NCBI GenBank assembly: GCA_964034945.1
Contig: OZ035960.1
Coordinates: forward strand, 70,452,994 to 70,516,993
Length of the DNA: 64,000 bases
Reading direction: 5' to 3'
Origin: Chrysopilus asiliformis
Lineage: Eukaryota > Arthropoda > Insecta > Diptera > Rhagionidae
Part shown: positions 33,838 through 46,159 of the stretch, piece by piece
Layout: every line of letters starts with the position of its first letter
How positions within the stretch are numbered: the stretch's first letter is position 1
Position numbers and translations under genes: made by a program
Notes under the pieces: model-generated
Seen by the model: the letters and a program-made list of their open reading frames with translations, nothing else
Database searches by the model: none
Told to the model about the DNA's origin: nothing

Positions 33838-34507
33838 ATTTTATAATTTTTAGTGACTTTTGGTATTATACATATTATATAGATATATTTAATGTTAGGA
33901 AATGGGTAGAGCTGCGCCCCACGTGCGAAAACGGCGTTACGAATCGATAGCCTTCAACCCCCTTAGTGACACTGGAAAGTTTCATTAAGATCGGACCAGC
34001 CAATTCGAAGATACCAGGCGAGGGGTATCGAGGGGAGGGAAAAGTCAGGTTTTGTAGTGGAAAATCAAACCCCTTAGCCTTCTTAGTAATACTGTAAAGC
34101 TTCATTAAGATCGGACCACCGAATTCGAAGATACCAGGCGAGGAGTGTCGAAGGGGAATTTTCTCAGAGGGGATACCTATCTAGATCGTATTTTTGTCCC
34201 CGAAAATCCCTAACACCCAAGTTTCATGAAAATCGTTAGGCCTGTTTTCGAGATCCATTGTGCAGACAGACAGACTGACAGACAGAAGGACGACAGTCCT
34301 AGTATTATATTATAGGATATACCTATTTAATGTTAGGAAATGGGTAGAGCAAAACTTTAATCGTTCCAAACAGCGAATTTTTAGGGATGGCAACAGTAAG
34401 TTGTAAACTAAATTTTAGAGGTCGACAGCAAAAATTTTGGTCACCAACATTTTTTAGATCGACAGAAACCTTTCGTTAACCTTACAGACTTCTAAACATT
34501 AGAAATT
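33838..34507. repeat. Satellite-bearing unit U, copy 1, left part
   Basis: It matches 51076-51750 almost base for base: 'atatatttaatgttaggaaa', two 'aagatcggacca' blocks, 'cagacagacagactgacaga', 'agggatggcaacagtaag'. Copy 1 resumes at 46668 after the Gypsy-2 provirus. Confidence 0.8.
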
Positions 34508-34709
34508 TGTCGTGTTGTGTTTTTCCTAAACACGCCGAGTGGACATATACACTTTACACATAAGAAAACACTGTATAAATTTCACTTCATTTATTTAAAA
34601 ACACTTTTTTATCGGTTATTACAATTTTCGGTTAACTTATTGAAACTAACAATTTACTTAAAAAGAACGTCCGACTACTTCCGTGATCCAACCAGAACTC
34701 TCTTGTTAA

Positions 34710-36599
34710 CCCATTAACGGCCACTGGTCGATTTTTCGACCAGAAAAATTAAGTGGATTTTGAGCTACGATATCTGCATCAAAAATAAACATATCTTCGT
34801 GATTTTTTTTTTTAAACAAATCTACATGCTTTTTCCTTTTCAAATCGATAAGTATTTTCCAGATACCTTGGTGAAATCCAATTGTAAATCGCCATTTCCC
34901 AAACACCTATTTTTAGGCACTTTTTTAATGTAAAATCAGGAAAACTTGGTAGATAATTTGAATAACGTAATGATGAGGAATGATAGACAAGAGTTCAGAA
35001 TATTCAAATTAGTCGTTCTTAAAGACATCTGGAGGCCTTTTTTTAGAGCTAGGTGTTTGCAAAGTTGGGTGGTCGAATAATCGACCATTGGCCAGAACCG
35101 ATATCATCTGTCAAATAGTTAGTGTTGGCTTATGACACATAGAAGTTAAATGGGATTTATAAGGTTTTCTTGGTATTTTCCGACTTTTGTTGTTTAGTTT
35201 TGTTATTTTTGAGTTTTTTGTTTGTTGTTGTGCATTGTGATATGTGAAAATGGCCAAACAAAAGTGCCTAACTATGCAAGAGTTGCAAGACATTTTGGAG
35301 AACTGGAAAGACGACGAGTCCTGAAAATATTATATACATCCCACCAGATCAAATAGATTGCGTCAGTGACGAAGAATTGATTGATGATGAAGTAATAGAG
35401 GAAAATAGCACAAACATCTGTGCATTTGTAGAAATCGCAGGAACTATAGAAATCGACTGTGGCAATGGTAATGAGGCGAATTCGGACCCAGAAACGTCCA
35501 CTTCGACTAATCTAGGAAACTCGCGCCTGATGTTTGAAGATTGCACTCCGCTGGCGAACTTTGGAAAGGCAAAACGGGTGAAACCAAAAAATATTTCATA
35601 CGATCGTGAACCTGCAGATTTTTCTTTTGCTGATATTTTGGACAAAATTACGGAAAAAATTGGTAAGCTCATTTTACCTCTTGGCTGATTGCATTCCAGA
35701 TCCTGACAATTTTTCATTTCCTCAAAACGCCTGAACAATATTTCGAATTATTTATTGATGATGAAATTGTGCAGCAAAACGCTAACTATAGCAACATCTA
35801 TGCGAAGCAAAATAATGTCATGGAAGACATTTTTAATTTAGAAAACACCAAAAGATTTTTTGGAATCCTACTGCTCTCTGGGTATCATAACCTGATCTAG
35901 GTCTTCCGATCGTCAAGCAAACGATGTCGTGAAACTCATTTCGTGCTATGAAGCGATATTTCCATTTGTCTGATAATAATCAACTCGACAAAAATGATCG
36001 CTTCGCCAAAGTCCGACTGTTATTGACCACTCTCAACAAACGCTACATGCAATTCGGGATCTTCAGCCAGAATTTGTCTATCGACGAATAAATGGTACCA
36101 TATTTTGGTCAGCTTCAATTTCGTTGTGCTGTGACTCGTTACTTGCTGCAGTCGTCAGGTTCGGAGACAACATCGGAATCTGAGTATAGTAACCCTCCTC
36201 CCCTTGGCTTGAAAATCATCAATGAGCGGAGACATCTAATACAACGTGCTCCAGATAATAAATATCGTCGTTGTAAACATTGTCACAAACATACGATTCA
36301 AATGTGCAGCCGATGCAATATCTATTTGCATGCCAAATGCTTCAAACTGTACAGTGCGCATATCTAAAAAAATCTTTAATTTTCTATAAACATAAATTTG
36401 AATTTATTTAAGAGCTGCAAATATCATAAAATAGAACTCGTTTTCGGCCAATGGTCGATTTTTCGACCACATCCTTCTGCTTAAAGGACAACTCAAAGGT
36501 TGGAAATTTTTCGCATACTGCCTCTCTAGAGCCATAGTAGTCTATCATTAACAGCATTTCATTTTTTGGCAAACAAAAATTCGCTCGGCCGTTAATGGG
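34710..36599 (+). mobile_element. piggyBac-like element D inside the provirus LTR
   Basis: The TIR CCCATTAACGGCC matches the inverse GGCCGTTAATGGG, with TTAA at 34706-34709 and 36600-36603. The other LTR keeps the empty site at 46358-46361. Subterminal palindromes of the type TGGTCGATTTTTCGACCA occur at 34725, about 35069 (variant) and 36453. Confidence 0.95.
35250..36366 (+). pseudogene. piggyBac-type transposase relic D
   Basis: It starts MAKQKCLTMQELQDILENW, close to relic A's start. An acidic stretch follows (SDEELIDDEVIEE), broken by a shift near 35322. A short GT..AG intron is likely at about 35662-35699. The N-terminal blocks are present (FELFIDDEIVQQN, FFGILLLSGYH, DRFAKVR). Next comes LSIDE, a TAA at 36090-36092, then MVPYFG, so the first catalytic Asp neighbourhood is reached. 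It then jumps to QFRCAVTRYLL and the C-terminal cysteine-rich domain (CKHCHKHTIQMCSRCN). The central and third catalytic residues are deleted. Confidence 0.8.
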
Positions 36600-37101
36600 T
36601 TAAACTGACTCAATCGATCACCGATCGATTACCTTTACAAAGTCCAATGTACTCGTTTGACATTAAATCTTTTAGTTCTTTTGAAATAACAATTATTTGG
36701 TGACCAAGCTATATCAGCTTAAGATTTGGGTCACTACTTTATAATTGCTTAACTTACATTAATTACAATTATTATTAATTTATTGGACTTTGAAGACATA
36801 CGGAAGTTAGCATATTCATGTTTTCCATTATTCGTACGATGAACCCAAGTTAACCGAGGGTGCAAAGTACATAATTCTTATTTAAACATGAAAATACCTA
36901 CTCACCACATTCCTCCCCCTTTTAAAAAAGAAAAATTTATTTTTCTACAAATCATCTTCCTCGGTTAATTGTATGTTGTATTTATTCTTATGTACTATTG
37001 TAACAGAATTACTTTTAAAAAGGTATGTATTTTCAAATCCTAATATGTTTATATAACAAAATCGCTTACAACATTAGTTTACTTTTATAAAATTAAGAAT
37101 A

Positions 37102-37136
<35 letters not shown>

Positions 37137-37279
37137 AAAATTGTTGCTTATAATTTTATTTTACTAAAAAGCGTTACAATAATTCTATTTTCATGACCTA
37201 TATGGTTACTTATATATATATATATATATTTTTTGTTTTTACTTGAGTGAACATTCTCAAAAACCAAAACTCTGTGAAC

Positions 37280-39160
37280 CTATTCTTCAAAATAGGAGAC
37301 TACCTTGGGGAAATCTTTATTTTGTCTAGTACCTGATTTTATAAATCCCTTTCCTGAACTGATTTTCCTGGGTCTTTCTATCTCTACGCCTAATTCGATT
37401 TCTTGCTGGTTACTTCTTTTCGTATATTCCTTGGCTTCCACGGCCAAAGTTCTTTTTTTTCTACACACGCATTTAAACTTTAAACTTACTTTTGCCACTA
37501 TGATTAAGAGTGTGATAACTATAAATAGTTCGATAGCGTATACCTGCCAAGTTATTATATTGATTTGTTCTAACTTTTCCCTCTCTTTTAGACCCAGTCT
37601 GTCGTTTTGGACCTGATCCACTATCTTGGGCAAATGAAATAGTATACTTTCTTTTTCCGGTTTGTTGATCTCTGACTCTAAAATTCCTAATTTCTTTGAC
37701 GACAGTAATGCCTTAACCTTATCATGGAATCTTGTCGAGGAACCGAAGAAACTGAGTTGGTTTTGGAAAAAAAATTGTGCCACGACTGGAAGTTCCAAAT
37801 TGTCAATCTTTACCCTACAGCGCTGCAGAATTTGAAATACCCCTTGCCCTTCGATTTGTTCTTCTATGGTTTGGTTCTTATTTGAAACCTGCAATAGGTG
37901 TGGAGTGTTGAACGAGAATAGCCAAGAGTTATCCGTATCCAAACGGGTCAGGAGCCGGTGTGAGTCCATACTTTCCACAATGGAACACGCGTCTATTGAA
38001 TTCAGATTTTCTCGAATGGTTTCAATGCAAGTTTTCTTCCGAAAATCTGTTGTCAAGGGCAGAACTTGTCTGCATACGAACCTCTTAGGATGTCTTGTAT
38101 AACCAATCTTTGTGCATTGTGTTCGGAAGTCCTCAAAACTCATTTCAATTACCTGGTTTTTAGATTCCGCAAACAAAATAACTTCGGAAGTTAGATTGAG
38201 TACAAAAAGTTTATCGTTTATTGGGGAGAAGGGAATAGGGTAAATTTTGCTCAATTCGAAGGACCGGAATTTCAATTTTTAAATGGCATCGGTTTTCTCC
38301 GAAAACTGCTTCGACATGAATGATCTGATATAACTCGTTCGGCTCACTTACAGGCGGAAAACTGCCAAATTTCTTATGAATGTTTTTCAAAATTTCTAGT
38401 AGTTGCGTGAGTCGTATTACAGAGGAATGTAGTTTCTGTTCCCTCACCTTGTTTGCTATTTCCAACAGCTCAATTTGTCTGTCTCTAACCGAATTTAGCC
38501 GTACGAGCACACGGGTTAAAACTTCGTTTATTTTCCCTGTGCGCTCGAGTTCGCTTCTCATTTGACCTTCCTTCAGTACTAACTTTTGCTTGTAGTTCAC
38601 TATTTGTGATACTCGTAGGAGTTCTTCCACCTTGGAACTCATCAATTCGTTTTCATTGATTAGATCTGTATCAGACTTTCTTTGTTGATCAAATTCTGAT
38701 TCCCTAAATTCTGTCCATTCTCCCAATCTACCATCTTTTAAAACCTCTTTATCCTTTATCCCCTTTTGAAAAATTAAATCTAACTCCTTTCCCTTTTCAA
38801 TTATTACTTTCAACATTGTCTGGAATTGTACATTCCAAATTTCACATCCTAACCCCGTCAATAAAAATGTTTCTGTACTACATATTTGACTAACCTTTTG
38901 TTCCAAACTCAAAATTACTTGTATTAGATCGTTCCAGTTCTCGTTTTGAATTATGGTTTCGATGGTCCAAACATCCTTGTATATGAAACCGGTTCCTAGT
39001 TCTTCAAACAGTAGTATCGAGTCCTGGGCTGGGCGAACCGAAAACAAATTTTCGGTACTTATTTTGCCTATGCAGTATACCGATGCTAGGATAATCCATC
39101 CTGCAAAATATGTTATTGAAAATTCGACATGTGAGGCTACTTTTCGAAAGTTCCTGTGTT
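37280..39160 (-). pseudogene. env: Gypsy-2 Env-like glycoprotein, one frameshift
   Basis: The first frame runs to 38211, with an in-frame hydrophobic leader near 39060-39110 (FAGWIILASVYCIG) that could be a signal peptide. It has heptad-rich segments. The second frame (38275-37280) has several cysteines and a membrane span (IELFIVITLLIIVAKVSL) about 65 residues before the end, then a basic tail. The two overlap at 38211-38275, so one base has been lost or gained there. Position after integrase, length and C-terminal anchor fit an insect Gypsy envelope protein. Subfamily not decided. I do not see a clear furin site. Confidence 0.75.
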
Positions 39161-39338
39161 TCCTAGTGTCTGATTTTATTCCTTTACCTGACTCTCGCTT
39201 ACGCGAGTTTCATTCTTCTAAGCCTAATTCAATGATTTGTTGGTTAACTCTTTTTAAATATCTTTTATTACCTAATACGAATAGACTATTTCTTTTTAAT
39301 ACTTATTATTCTATATTTCTTTTTGATACTATTATTGT
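39120..39338 (-). repeat. Duplicated env-tail-like segment between pol and env
   Basis: On the minus strand this region encodes (frames mixed, with a stop) NQQIIELG, ESGKGIKSDTR and FRKVAS. The env C-terminus at 37290-37440 has NQQEIELG, SSGKGFIKSGTR and FPKVVS. The nucleotide sequences align at perhaps 70 percent by eye. Confidence 0.6.
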
Positions 39339-40469
39339 TTAATCGAAATATGGTTTTAAACGATTATTGTGTACCCTTCTTTTCTTTTTCCTGATTGATA
39401 ACACCGAATTTACATCGTTGGGAATATCTACTATTACATAAGGCCCTGTCCAAATTTGGCTTAATTTTCCTTTCCGCGCGGCATCTTTTAGCAGTACCTT
39501 ATCCCCTACATGATATCTTATTTTCGGATTTGCTCTCTTATCATAATATTCCTTATTGGTGTTCTTGCTGGCAACCAAACTATCCCTAGCGATCTTATAA
39601 CCCTCTTGCAGTTTTCTTCTCAAATCGAATACATAATTTTCGTAATTATAAACCGGTTCGGGTTCTCGTCTCAATTCCGTCGGAATTGCAGGAGTGAATC
39701 CAAATAAAACTTCCATTGGAGTGAACCCAGTACTACGATGCACTGTAGTGTTATGTACGAACATGGCCTGACGAAGATGCTGGTTCCATGTTCTTGGGTT
39801 CTTGTCTACAAAAGTTCTTAGATATTCCACTAAGTCTTTGTGACTCCTCTCCAAGGCTCCGTTACTTTGCGGATGATACGCCGTTGTTTGCAATTTCTTA
39901 ATTTTCAGTAATTTGCAAACCTGTTTGAATATGTCACTCAAAAAATTAGAACCCTGGTCCGTTAATAACGACTTAGGAATTCCGTACCTGCTTATGATTT
40001 GATCAAAAAACACTCTGGCTACCGTGGTCGCTTCGATGTCACGCAGAGCATAACAATCCGTGAATCTCGTGAGATCGTCCTGGAATGTAAGGATATATTT
40101 ATCTCCTTCTGGGGTTTCCTCTAGAGGACCTACGATATCTAGAGACACCTTTTCAAATGGGGTTAGCGATGTTGATGATATCATCAGTGGTACAACATGC
40201 GCTTTGCCCTGCTTGTTTTTCTGACAAGAGTCACATCGCTTGATGTACTCCAGAACATCGTTAAACATGCCTTTCCATTTGAATGTTCTTCTAATATTGT
40301 TAAAGGTCTTTGCTACTCCCCGATGTCCGCCTAAAGGACTGTCATGGTATGCCCTGATAACTTTTAGTATTTCCTCCCTGTCATTAAGTACTTGTACGCT
40401 TGATTTCTCTACAGTGTTATTCAGAACCGAATCTTCGGTTATAGTTTTTTTCGGGCAATTTTTTATCAT
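39339..40469 (-). pseudogene. pol: Gypsy-2 integrase (pol 3' part, other frame)
   Basis: It has an HHCC finger (HDSPLGGHRG..CDSCQKNK) and catalytic D in SLDIVGP, D in LLTDQGSNF and E in NGALERSHK. The C-terminal part has GDKVLLKDAARKGKLSQIWTGPY. The domain is complete, but in a frame one base off the RT/RNase H frame; the two overlap at 40417-40469 next to an A-run of seven. Integrase is normally continuous with RT, so this is a break or a base-call error. Confidence 0.88.
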
Positions 40470-43314
40470 TCACCTCCTTTTCTTTTCGTGATTGGAGTCG
40501 TGTTGTTACAAAGCATTTCGCAAATGTTTCTGCGGAATCTTTTTTGAATTTTTCTACCAATTCCCGCGCTTGTTCAACCGTTCGGATCGAAGGGCCATCT
40601 GCGACCTTACTAGTTTTGATCGGTTGGTCTGAAACTGTCAACAATTCTTTTTCTATCTCCAAATATGGTGTTTCTTCATCGCCTTCTTGACTATCCAATT
40701 CTTTTTCCGGTATTCTGCTTAACGCGTCCGCGCAGGTATTATATTTTCCCGGTTTGTAAACAATCGAGTAATCGTACTCCGATAATTTATGCCGAAATCT
40801 CATTAACCTAGACGTGGTGTCCTTGATTTTGCATTGGCCTTTTAGTGGCTTATGATCTGTCACTACTGTGAAAGGTCGTCCATATAAGTAACATCGAAAA
40901 TTTTTTGTGGCCCAAACTATGGCCAAAAGTTCCCTTTCTATAGTAGAGTACCGTCTTTCTGTGTCACTTAATGTTCGACTCGCGTAAGCAATAGGTCGAT
41001 CTGATCCAATTTCACCTTGTGACAATACGGCCCCTAACGCTTCGTTACTTGCGTCTGTAGTCAAGACGAATGGCTTGGCAAAATCTGGGTAGGCGAGCAA
41101 GGGTGGGTTAATCAAAGCATTCTTTAAATTAACGAACGCCTTCTCGCAATCTTCAGTCCACTTAAACCGAGTATCTTTTCGTACTAACTTATTTAGTGGT
41201 TCAGCTATTCTTGAAAATTCCGGGATAAATTTCCGATAGTAATTGGCAAGCCCTAAAAATGATTGTACCCGCCGTACTGTGTTGGGCCGTGGAAAAGTGT
41301 GAACACATTTTACTTTCTCAGGATCGGGTTTGGCACCCTCACTGTTGCATTTGTGTCCTAAGTACACTATTTCCCTTTTCAGGAATTTACATTTTTCCAA
41401 CTGTAATTTAAGGTTATATTTGCGCAATCTATACAAGACCTCTCGTAATTTTCTGTTATGATCGTGTAAGTTTTTCCCATAGACTACTATGTCATCTAAA
41501 TACACGAAACACTCTATCCCTTGTAAACCGGAAAGAGCATAATTCATTAATTGCTGGAACGTAGCAGGAGCTCCGGTTAAACCGAAAGGCATCCTTTTGA
41601 ACTGATAATGTCCAAACTGCGTACTGAATGCAGTTTTGGGTCTATCGGCTTCGTTCACCAGGACTTGGTGATACCCACTGGCTAAATCGAGTGTGGTGAA
41701 ATATCTAGAATGCCCTAGCTGGTCTAGAATATCTTCTATTCTAGGCAAAGGATGAGCATTCCCAACGGTGATCTCGTTTAATTTACGATAATCCACCACC
41801 ACTCTCCAGCGCTTGTCGCCATTTGGACCAGCTTTCTTAGGAACCACCAAAAGCGGTGAATTCCATGGACTATTACTGGGTTCAATGATATCGTCTTCTA
41901 GCATCTTGGAGACTTGCTCTTGAATTATACCCCTTTGAGTTTCGGGCAACCGATACATTTTTTGATTAATTGGGGGGTACCCTGGTTTAGTGGTTATATA
42001 ATGCGTTTGCGCATTTGAAAATGTTAATTTGTCCCCAGGCAAATGGAAAATATCATTATATTCCCTACAAATTTCCATTAATGCCTCGCGTTCTTCTCCA
42101 TTGTAACCGTCGTTCAGGTTTAATTCTGTGATCAATTTATTTGTCCGGGCACTATTTTGTCCTCTTATCGTTCTAATTCTTTCAGGTTCCTGTTTAAGAC
42201 TACCCTTCCTATTTCCTACATCTTCCGTATCGCTTAAAACTTCAAACTCTGATATTGGGATGGCTGATATCTCAATATTTTCGAAACATTCTTCCGTTTC
42301 CTTGACGTTTATTATTCCTACCTTCATTTTATTATTATGCACAACACTTATGCAATTTCCCAGGTACACTCCTGGTCTCAACTCTTTTTTCAAACATATT
42401 ACCTCCCCACTTCCTCTGGAAGGTACTTCAACTATAATACGGCTTCGTGCCGGAATCCTTATCATATTAAATCCTGGTACTACATTTTCCATTATTTCAA
42501 CTCCCTCGGTTTTTACCTCTAGCGGAGACTCTATTTCTTTTTCAATATAATTACCCTTTTCTCTATTTTCTACTAATATCCCTTTTTCTATATCTTTTAT
42601 TTCTATTTCCCTAGTATCCTTACACATTTTTTCTCTCTTATTCATAAACTTTTTCGGCGAAGCATTTATATTGGTATGCTCTTGGTCACTAACGAAATCG
42701 ACTTTCATGGACATGTTGAGTTGCGAATCAACAGGATAATCATGAATCACCTTGGACTCAATATCCTTGTCTCCGAAATTTTCCGATTTCTCTGAAGAAA
42801 AAACTCTGCTAGATTCCCTGCCGAAATTTTGCTGTGAAACAGCAGTATGTTCAACGACATTTACCTGAACTTTACACACATCCCCTGTGGTTGCCAGACC
42901 CTCAGAAATTGATGAGCCTTTTGTCAAATCATTTTGATGACCTGATCGACGTTGGATCTCCTCTGTGACATTATTTTCCTCAGAAAAATTCACGAGATTT
43001 GGAGCCTTATAACCCCCGTAAGGGAACGATTTACGACCTTTATTGGTATCACCTGACGACATCCTTGGGTTTACTGTTAATTGTTCAGAAGGTTTCATAG
43101 AGTGATCCTCAAAATTTCGATCCTGAGATACATATGGCTCATGAATCGGAATTGTGACTTGGTATGCTGGGAATTGCATACATCGCTGAGGCCCGAATAT
43201 ATTAGCTTTCGTCGACAAAAATTTATTACCTAATACTCCATCCCCTGGAATATTCTTAACATTATTTATAATTTCTCTGAAATTCCTTCCCCAATCAAAA
43301 TTGTACCCTGACAA
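40417..43314 (-). pseudogene. pol: Gypsy-2 protease end, reverse transcriptase and RNase H
   Basis: About 965 residues open. The first part ends the protease (NIPGDGVLGNKFLSTKANIF). A linker of about 250 residues follows, then the RT (IIEPSNSPWNSPLLVVPKK, TLDLASGYHQ, FGLTGAPATFQQLMN, FVYLDDIVVYG with YLDD at nt 41491-41502) and RNase H (TTDASNEALGAVLSQ, RELLAIVWATKNFRCYL, TDHKPLKG). Its start overlaps the protease frame at 43266-43314 with a one-base offset. Confidence 0.9.
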
Positions 43315-43582
43315 CTACCTAATGTTTCACCTTGTCCATATACTCCTGCTAATTTTACTTTATTACTTTTATCGACTATAGTTTCCTCTTTTAAACTATT
43401 TTCCTTTATCAAATTTATCTCAGCCCCCGTGTCCACTAAAAATTCAGATGCTTTGTTGTGTACAATATCCAAAGGTAACGTTACCATTGGTACTGTCACG
43501 GGTAGCATCTCGGAGTGCTGAGTACACCCTTTACGAATATTTACTGGCGGTTGACTGGGGTGTTGGCAGCCACCCGTGTCCC
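43266..43582 (-). pseudogene. pol: Gypsy-2 aspartic protease (5' part of pol)
   Basis: Open in the -1 frame relative to gag from the slippery site. It carries the catalytic motif FLVDTGAEINLIKE. It runs into a stop at 43266 while the remainder of the domain is in the next frame, so a single-base break splits the protease. Confidence 0.85.
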
Positions 43583-45366
43583 GTTTCCCGCCGAGTTACC
43601 TTGCTTTTCTAGCCAAACTTGATGCGGATAACAAGAATCTATCCTATGTCCGCTACGTAAGCAAAATTCGCATGCATCCTCTTGTATCATTCGAAGGTTC
43701 GGTGGATTACGACAATCTTGCGATTTGTGTCCCCTTTTTTGACATCTATTACAAAATACATACGGATCATTTTGACGACTTTTCGTACAGTTTCTCGCAA
43801 AATGGCCCGTATTACCGCAATTAAAACATTTTGAATTTTGAGTAGAATTTCTTGGAGCCGCGTTAGAATTTCTTTGAGGCTGTCTATTTTCAAATCGAGT
43901 CGATGAAAACCTATTTGCACTACTGGAATTTCCATAATTGTTTCTATTTTCATTTCTAGAAAAATTATCGAAAATCCTGTTTTGACTGTTTTGATTAAAA
44001 TTTTGACCTATACTACCTCCGCGGAAATCTGAATTTTGTTGATCATAGCCTAACTGATTTGTTTTTTGATTCATTAATGCATAATCTGTAACGGACTGAC
44101 TTTCAAACTTGTCCACTTCGATTACTTTTTTCATTATTTTTTTAATATCCCCTTCTTGTGTGTGAGCTAATTGCTTCAACATGGGGTTCCGTAAACCTAG
44201 TTTGAAAGTCCGTAACGCTATTTGATCAAATTCCGCGTTGAACGCTTCTTCTTGCCCCGGATATCTGGCTTGAGAGGCCTGTTTGCATTCGTTTAGAATT
44301 TGCAGTACTCTTCTCCCGTATGTTTCTACCGATTCTCCTGTCATTTGCCTACATTGCCTTAATTCATCCCGAAGTTCCATGGGCAATTTGGATGGCATAT
44401 AGGCCTGCACTAAGACTTTCTCCAATTCACTGAACGTCGATATATTTGAAATTTGGGCTAGCGTGTATGCCTCGCCCTGCAACCCCATAGTGGAAATAAA
44501 TTCCACATATGTCGCTTGTTGTTCGGGAGTTTGCAAAATTTGGTAGAAACTTTTTGCGATTTGCAAAAATCTCTGAATATCATTCCTTCTTGTTGGTGAA
44601 GGAGCACCGGAAAATGGGGAAGTTGCCTACTTATGAAGTCTATCATCAACTGTGTTTTGTCATTATCTATAAACGAGCTGTTTGATGCTTCTTCTAGTCC
44701 GTTCGCGTTACCAGTTAAATTTTGTGCGTCTTTCATTTTTATTAGCTTTTGGTTTTCTACTCTTAAATGTTCTATAGTTTTTTCGTAATCCCTAACCTTA
44801 TCGTGTACTTTTGTTAGTTCTTCAAAAATACTACTAGACCCTACACTACTTGTTATTTTTCTAATTTCGATAACACTTTTAGTTAAGCAATTCTTATCGT
44901 TATTTGGGCAGTTTCTGGCTATTTCATTTACCCTGTTTATTTGGCCTAGTAATTCCTCGTTAGTACTCTCAGCTTCTTTTAAATTTTTCTTATTTTCCTT
45001 AATTCTATCCTCTAACGTAGCTTCTGTAATTTGTAATTTCCTAATATCGTTCTCGAACTCTATATTCTTTTCTTTCACCTTTTCTATATATGTCTGGGGG
45101 GATGTTACTGTGATCTGGCTTGCTGATAACTTATCTGGGTTTTCTTTAATTAACTGTTCTAACCTTCGTACCTGTTCACTGTTAAGCAGTAGTTTTAATT
45201 CTTCTAATAAAATTTCCTGAGTATAACCAAAATCTTCTCTAAGCCTAAGTATCACTTGTCTAAACTGTTCCTTTTGATTTTTTACTTGCTCTAATTCTAT
45301 CTCAATTGATTTGTACCGATCTAGCTCTTCTTTTGTGAGAATGTTCTCCCCTTTTCTTTTACTCAT
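43541..45366 (-). pseudogene. gag: Gypsy-2 Gag, one frameshift
   Basis: It starts at the ATG at 45366. Residues 1-240 are strongly heptad-like and charged (coiled coil). The frame breaks near 44600-44620 and continues in another frame as the capsid region (YQILQTPEQQATYVEF, YMPSKLPMELRDELRQC). The nucleocapsid has CFNCGNTGHFARNC, CNRCQKRGHKSQDC and CEFCLRSGHRIDSC, three CCHC knuckles. The gag stop is at 43541. Confidence 0.88.
43558..43589 (-). promoter_or_regulatory. Predicted -1 ribosomal frameshift signal, gag-pol (Gypsy-2)
   Basis: GGGAAAC on the minus strand (43589-43583) is in gag phase G GGA AAC, 14 codons before the gag stop. After a 7-nt spacer, GGGTG (43575-43571) can pair with CACCC (43562-43558) around an 8-nt loop. 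The -1 frame is open into the protease. The heptamer is the same as in Gypsy-1. Confidence 0.75.
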
Positions 45367-46140
45367 TTATAAATTTAAAACAAAATATTTTCATTTTACT
45401 TATAATTTTTTGCGGATACTATAGTTAATTTTTTTTTTTAAACTACCAAATACAATTTATTTACTTTATTATTACTTCACATACCTCCGAAAAATTGGAT
45501 CTGCATCGTTGTGTTGCACTGTTCCTGACCTCTCCCAATTTTGATTTTCAGCTGACGAAATGTTTTCAAACTAATTATAAAGTTGATTGTCCGCCTTAAA
45601 ACGCCACTTGAAAGCTGATTCCAACGTTGACCTAGTTGTAGCACACTTCTTGTAAGATGACACTGCACGCAATTGTTGTTGCACTTGATGCGGTGTTTTA
45701 CCGTTCGCTGATTCTATTCCTCCAAACTGCTTCCTATGTTGGCTGCTTTGCTGCTTCTTTTTCGTTTTGGTTTTCTGTTACCCTGCACTTGATATGACTT
45801 GCAGAGTAATTCAACTGATGATTTTTCGTTGTTGAAATGAAAATTCGATTTACTAGTCTGATGTTGCTGCCTCTGGCCACTTTTCCGCTTATTGTTTTAT
45901 GGTTAATTTGAAACTTTCTGCTGCCAAGTCCGATATCTGCCTACTGCTGATGTTCACTGCTACGTTTCCCGTTCTGATGATCACTAATTTTCACTTTACA
46001 CTGTAGTTCGAAGATTATTTTTACGTACGGATTATTTAATTTGTGTACGTTTAACGACTGTTCAATTTTAGATTATTATTAACTTTTACTTTATTATTAT
46101 CGTTCGTAGATTCTTTTTACGTAAATTTTTTTTTTTTACG

Positions 46141-46156
46141 TTTACCGGCTGCGCCA
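46141..46156 (-). other. Gypsy-2 primer-binding site
   Basis: On the minus strand TGGCGCAGCCGGTAAA lies 3 nt after the 5' LTR. The first eight bases fit the 3' end of tRNA-Ser, used by 17.6/297-type elements; the later bases agree only partly. Between here and gag (45367-46140) I see no ORF. Confidence 0.65.
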
Positions 46157-46159
46157 ATA

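Larger units (their letters stand above)
34508..36909 (-). repeat. Gypsy-2 3' LTR, interrupted
   Basis: It is 508 bp once the piggyBac element (34710-36599 plus one TTAA) is discounted. The termini on the minus strand are TGTGGTGAG..CACGACA. A polypurine tract (AAAAGGGGGAGGAA, 36910-36923) directly precedes it on the minus strand. Confidence 0.92.

Noticed and set aside
35349..35738. 129-residue minus-strand frame within piggyBac D
   Set aside because: Antisense shadow of the piggyBac N-terminal coding region.
42128..42550. 140-residue plus-strand frame within the Gypsy-2 pol region
   Set aside because: Antisense shadow of the pol frame; low-complexity hydrophobic translation.
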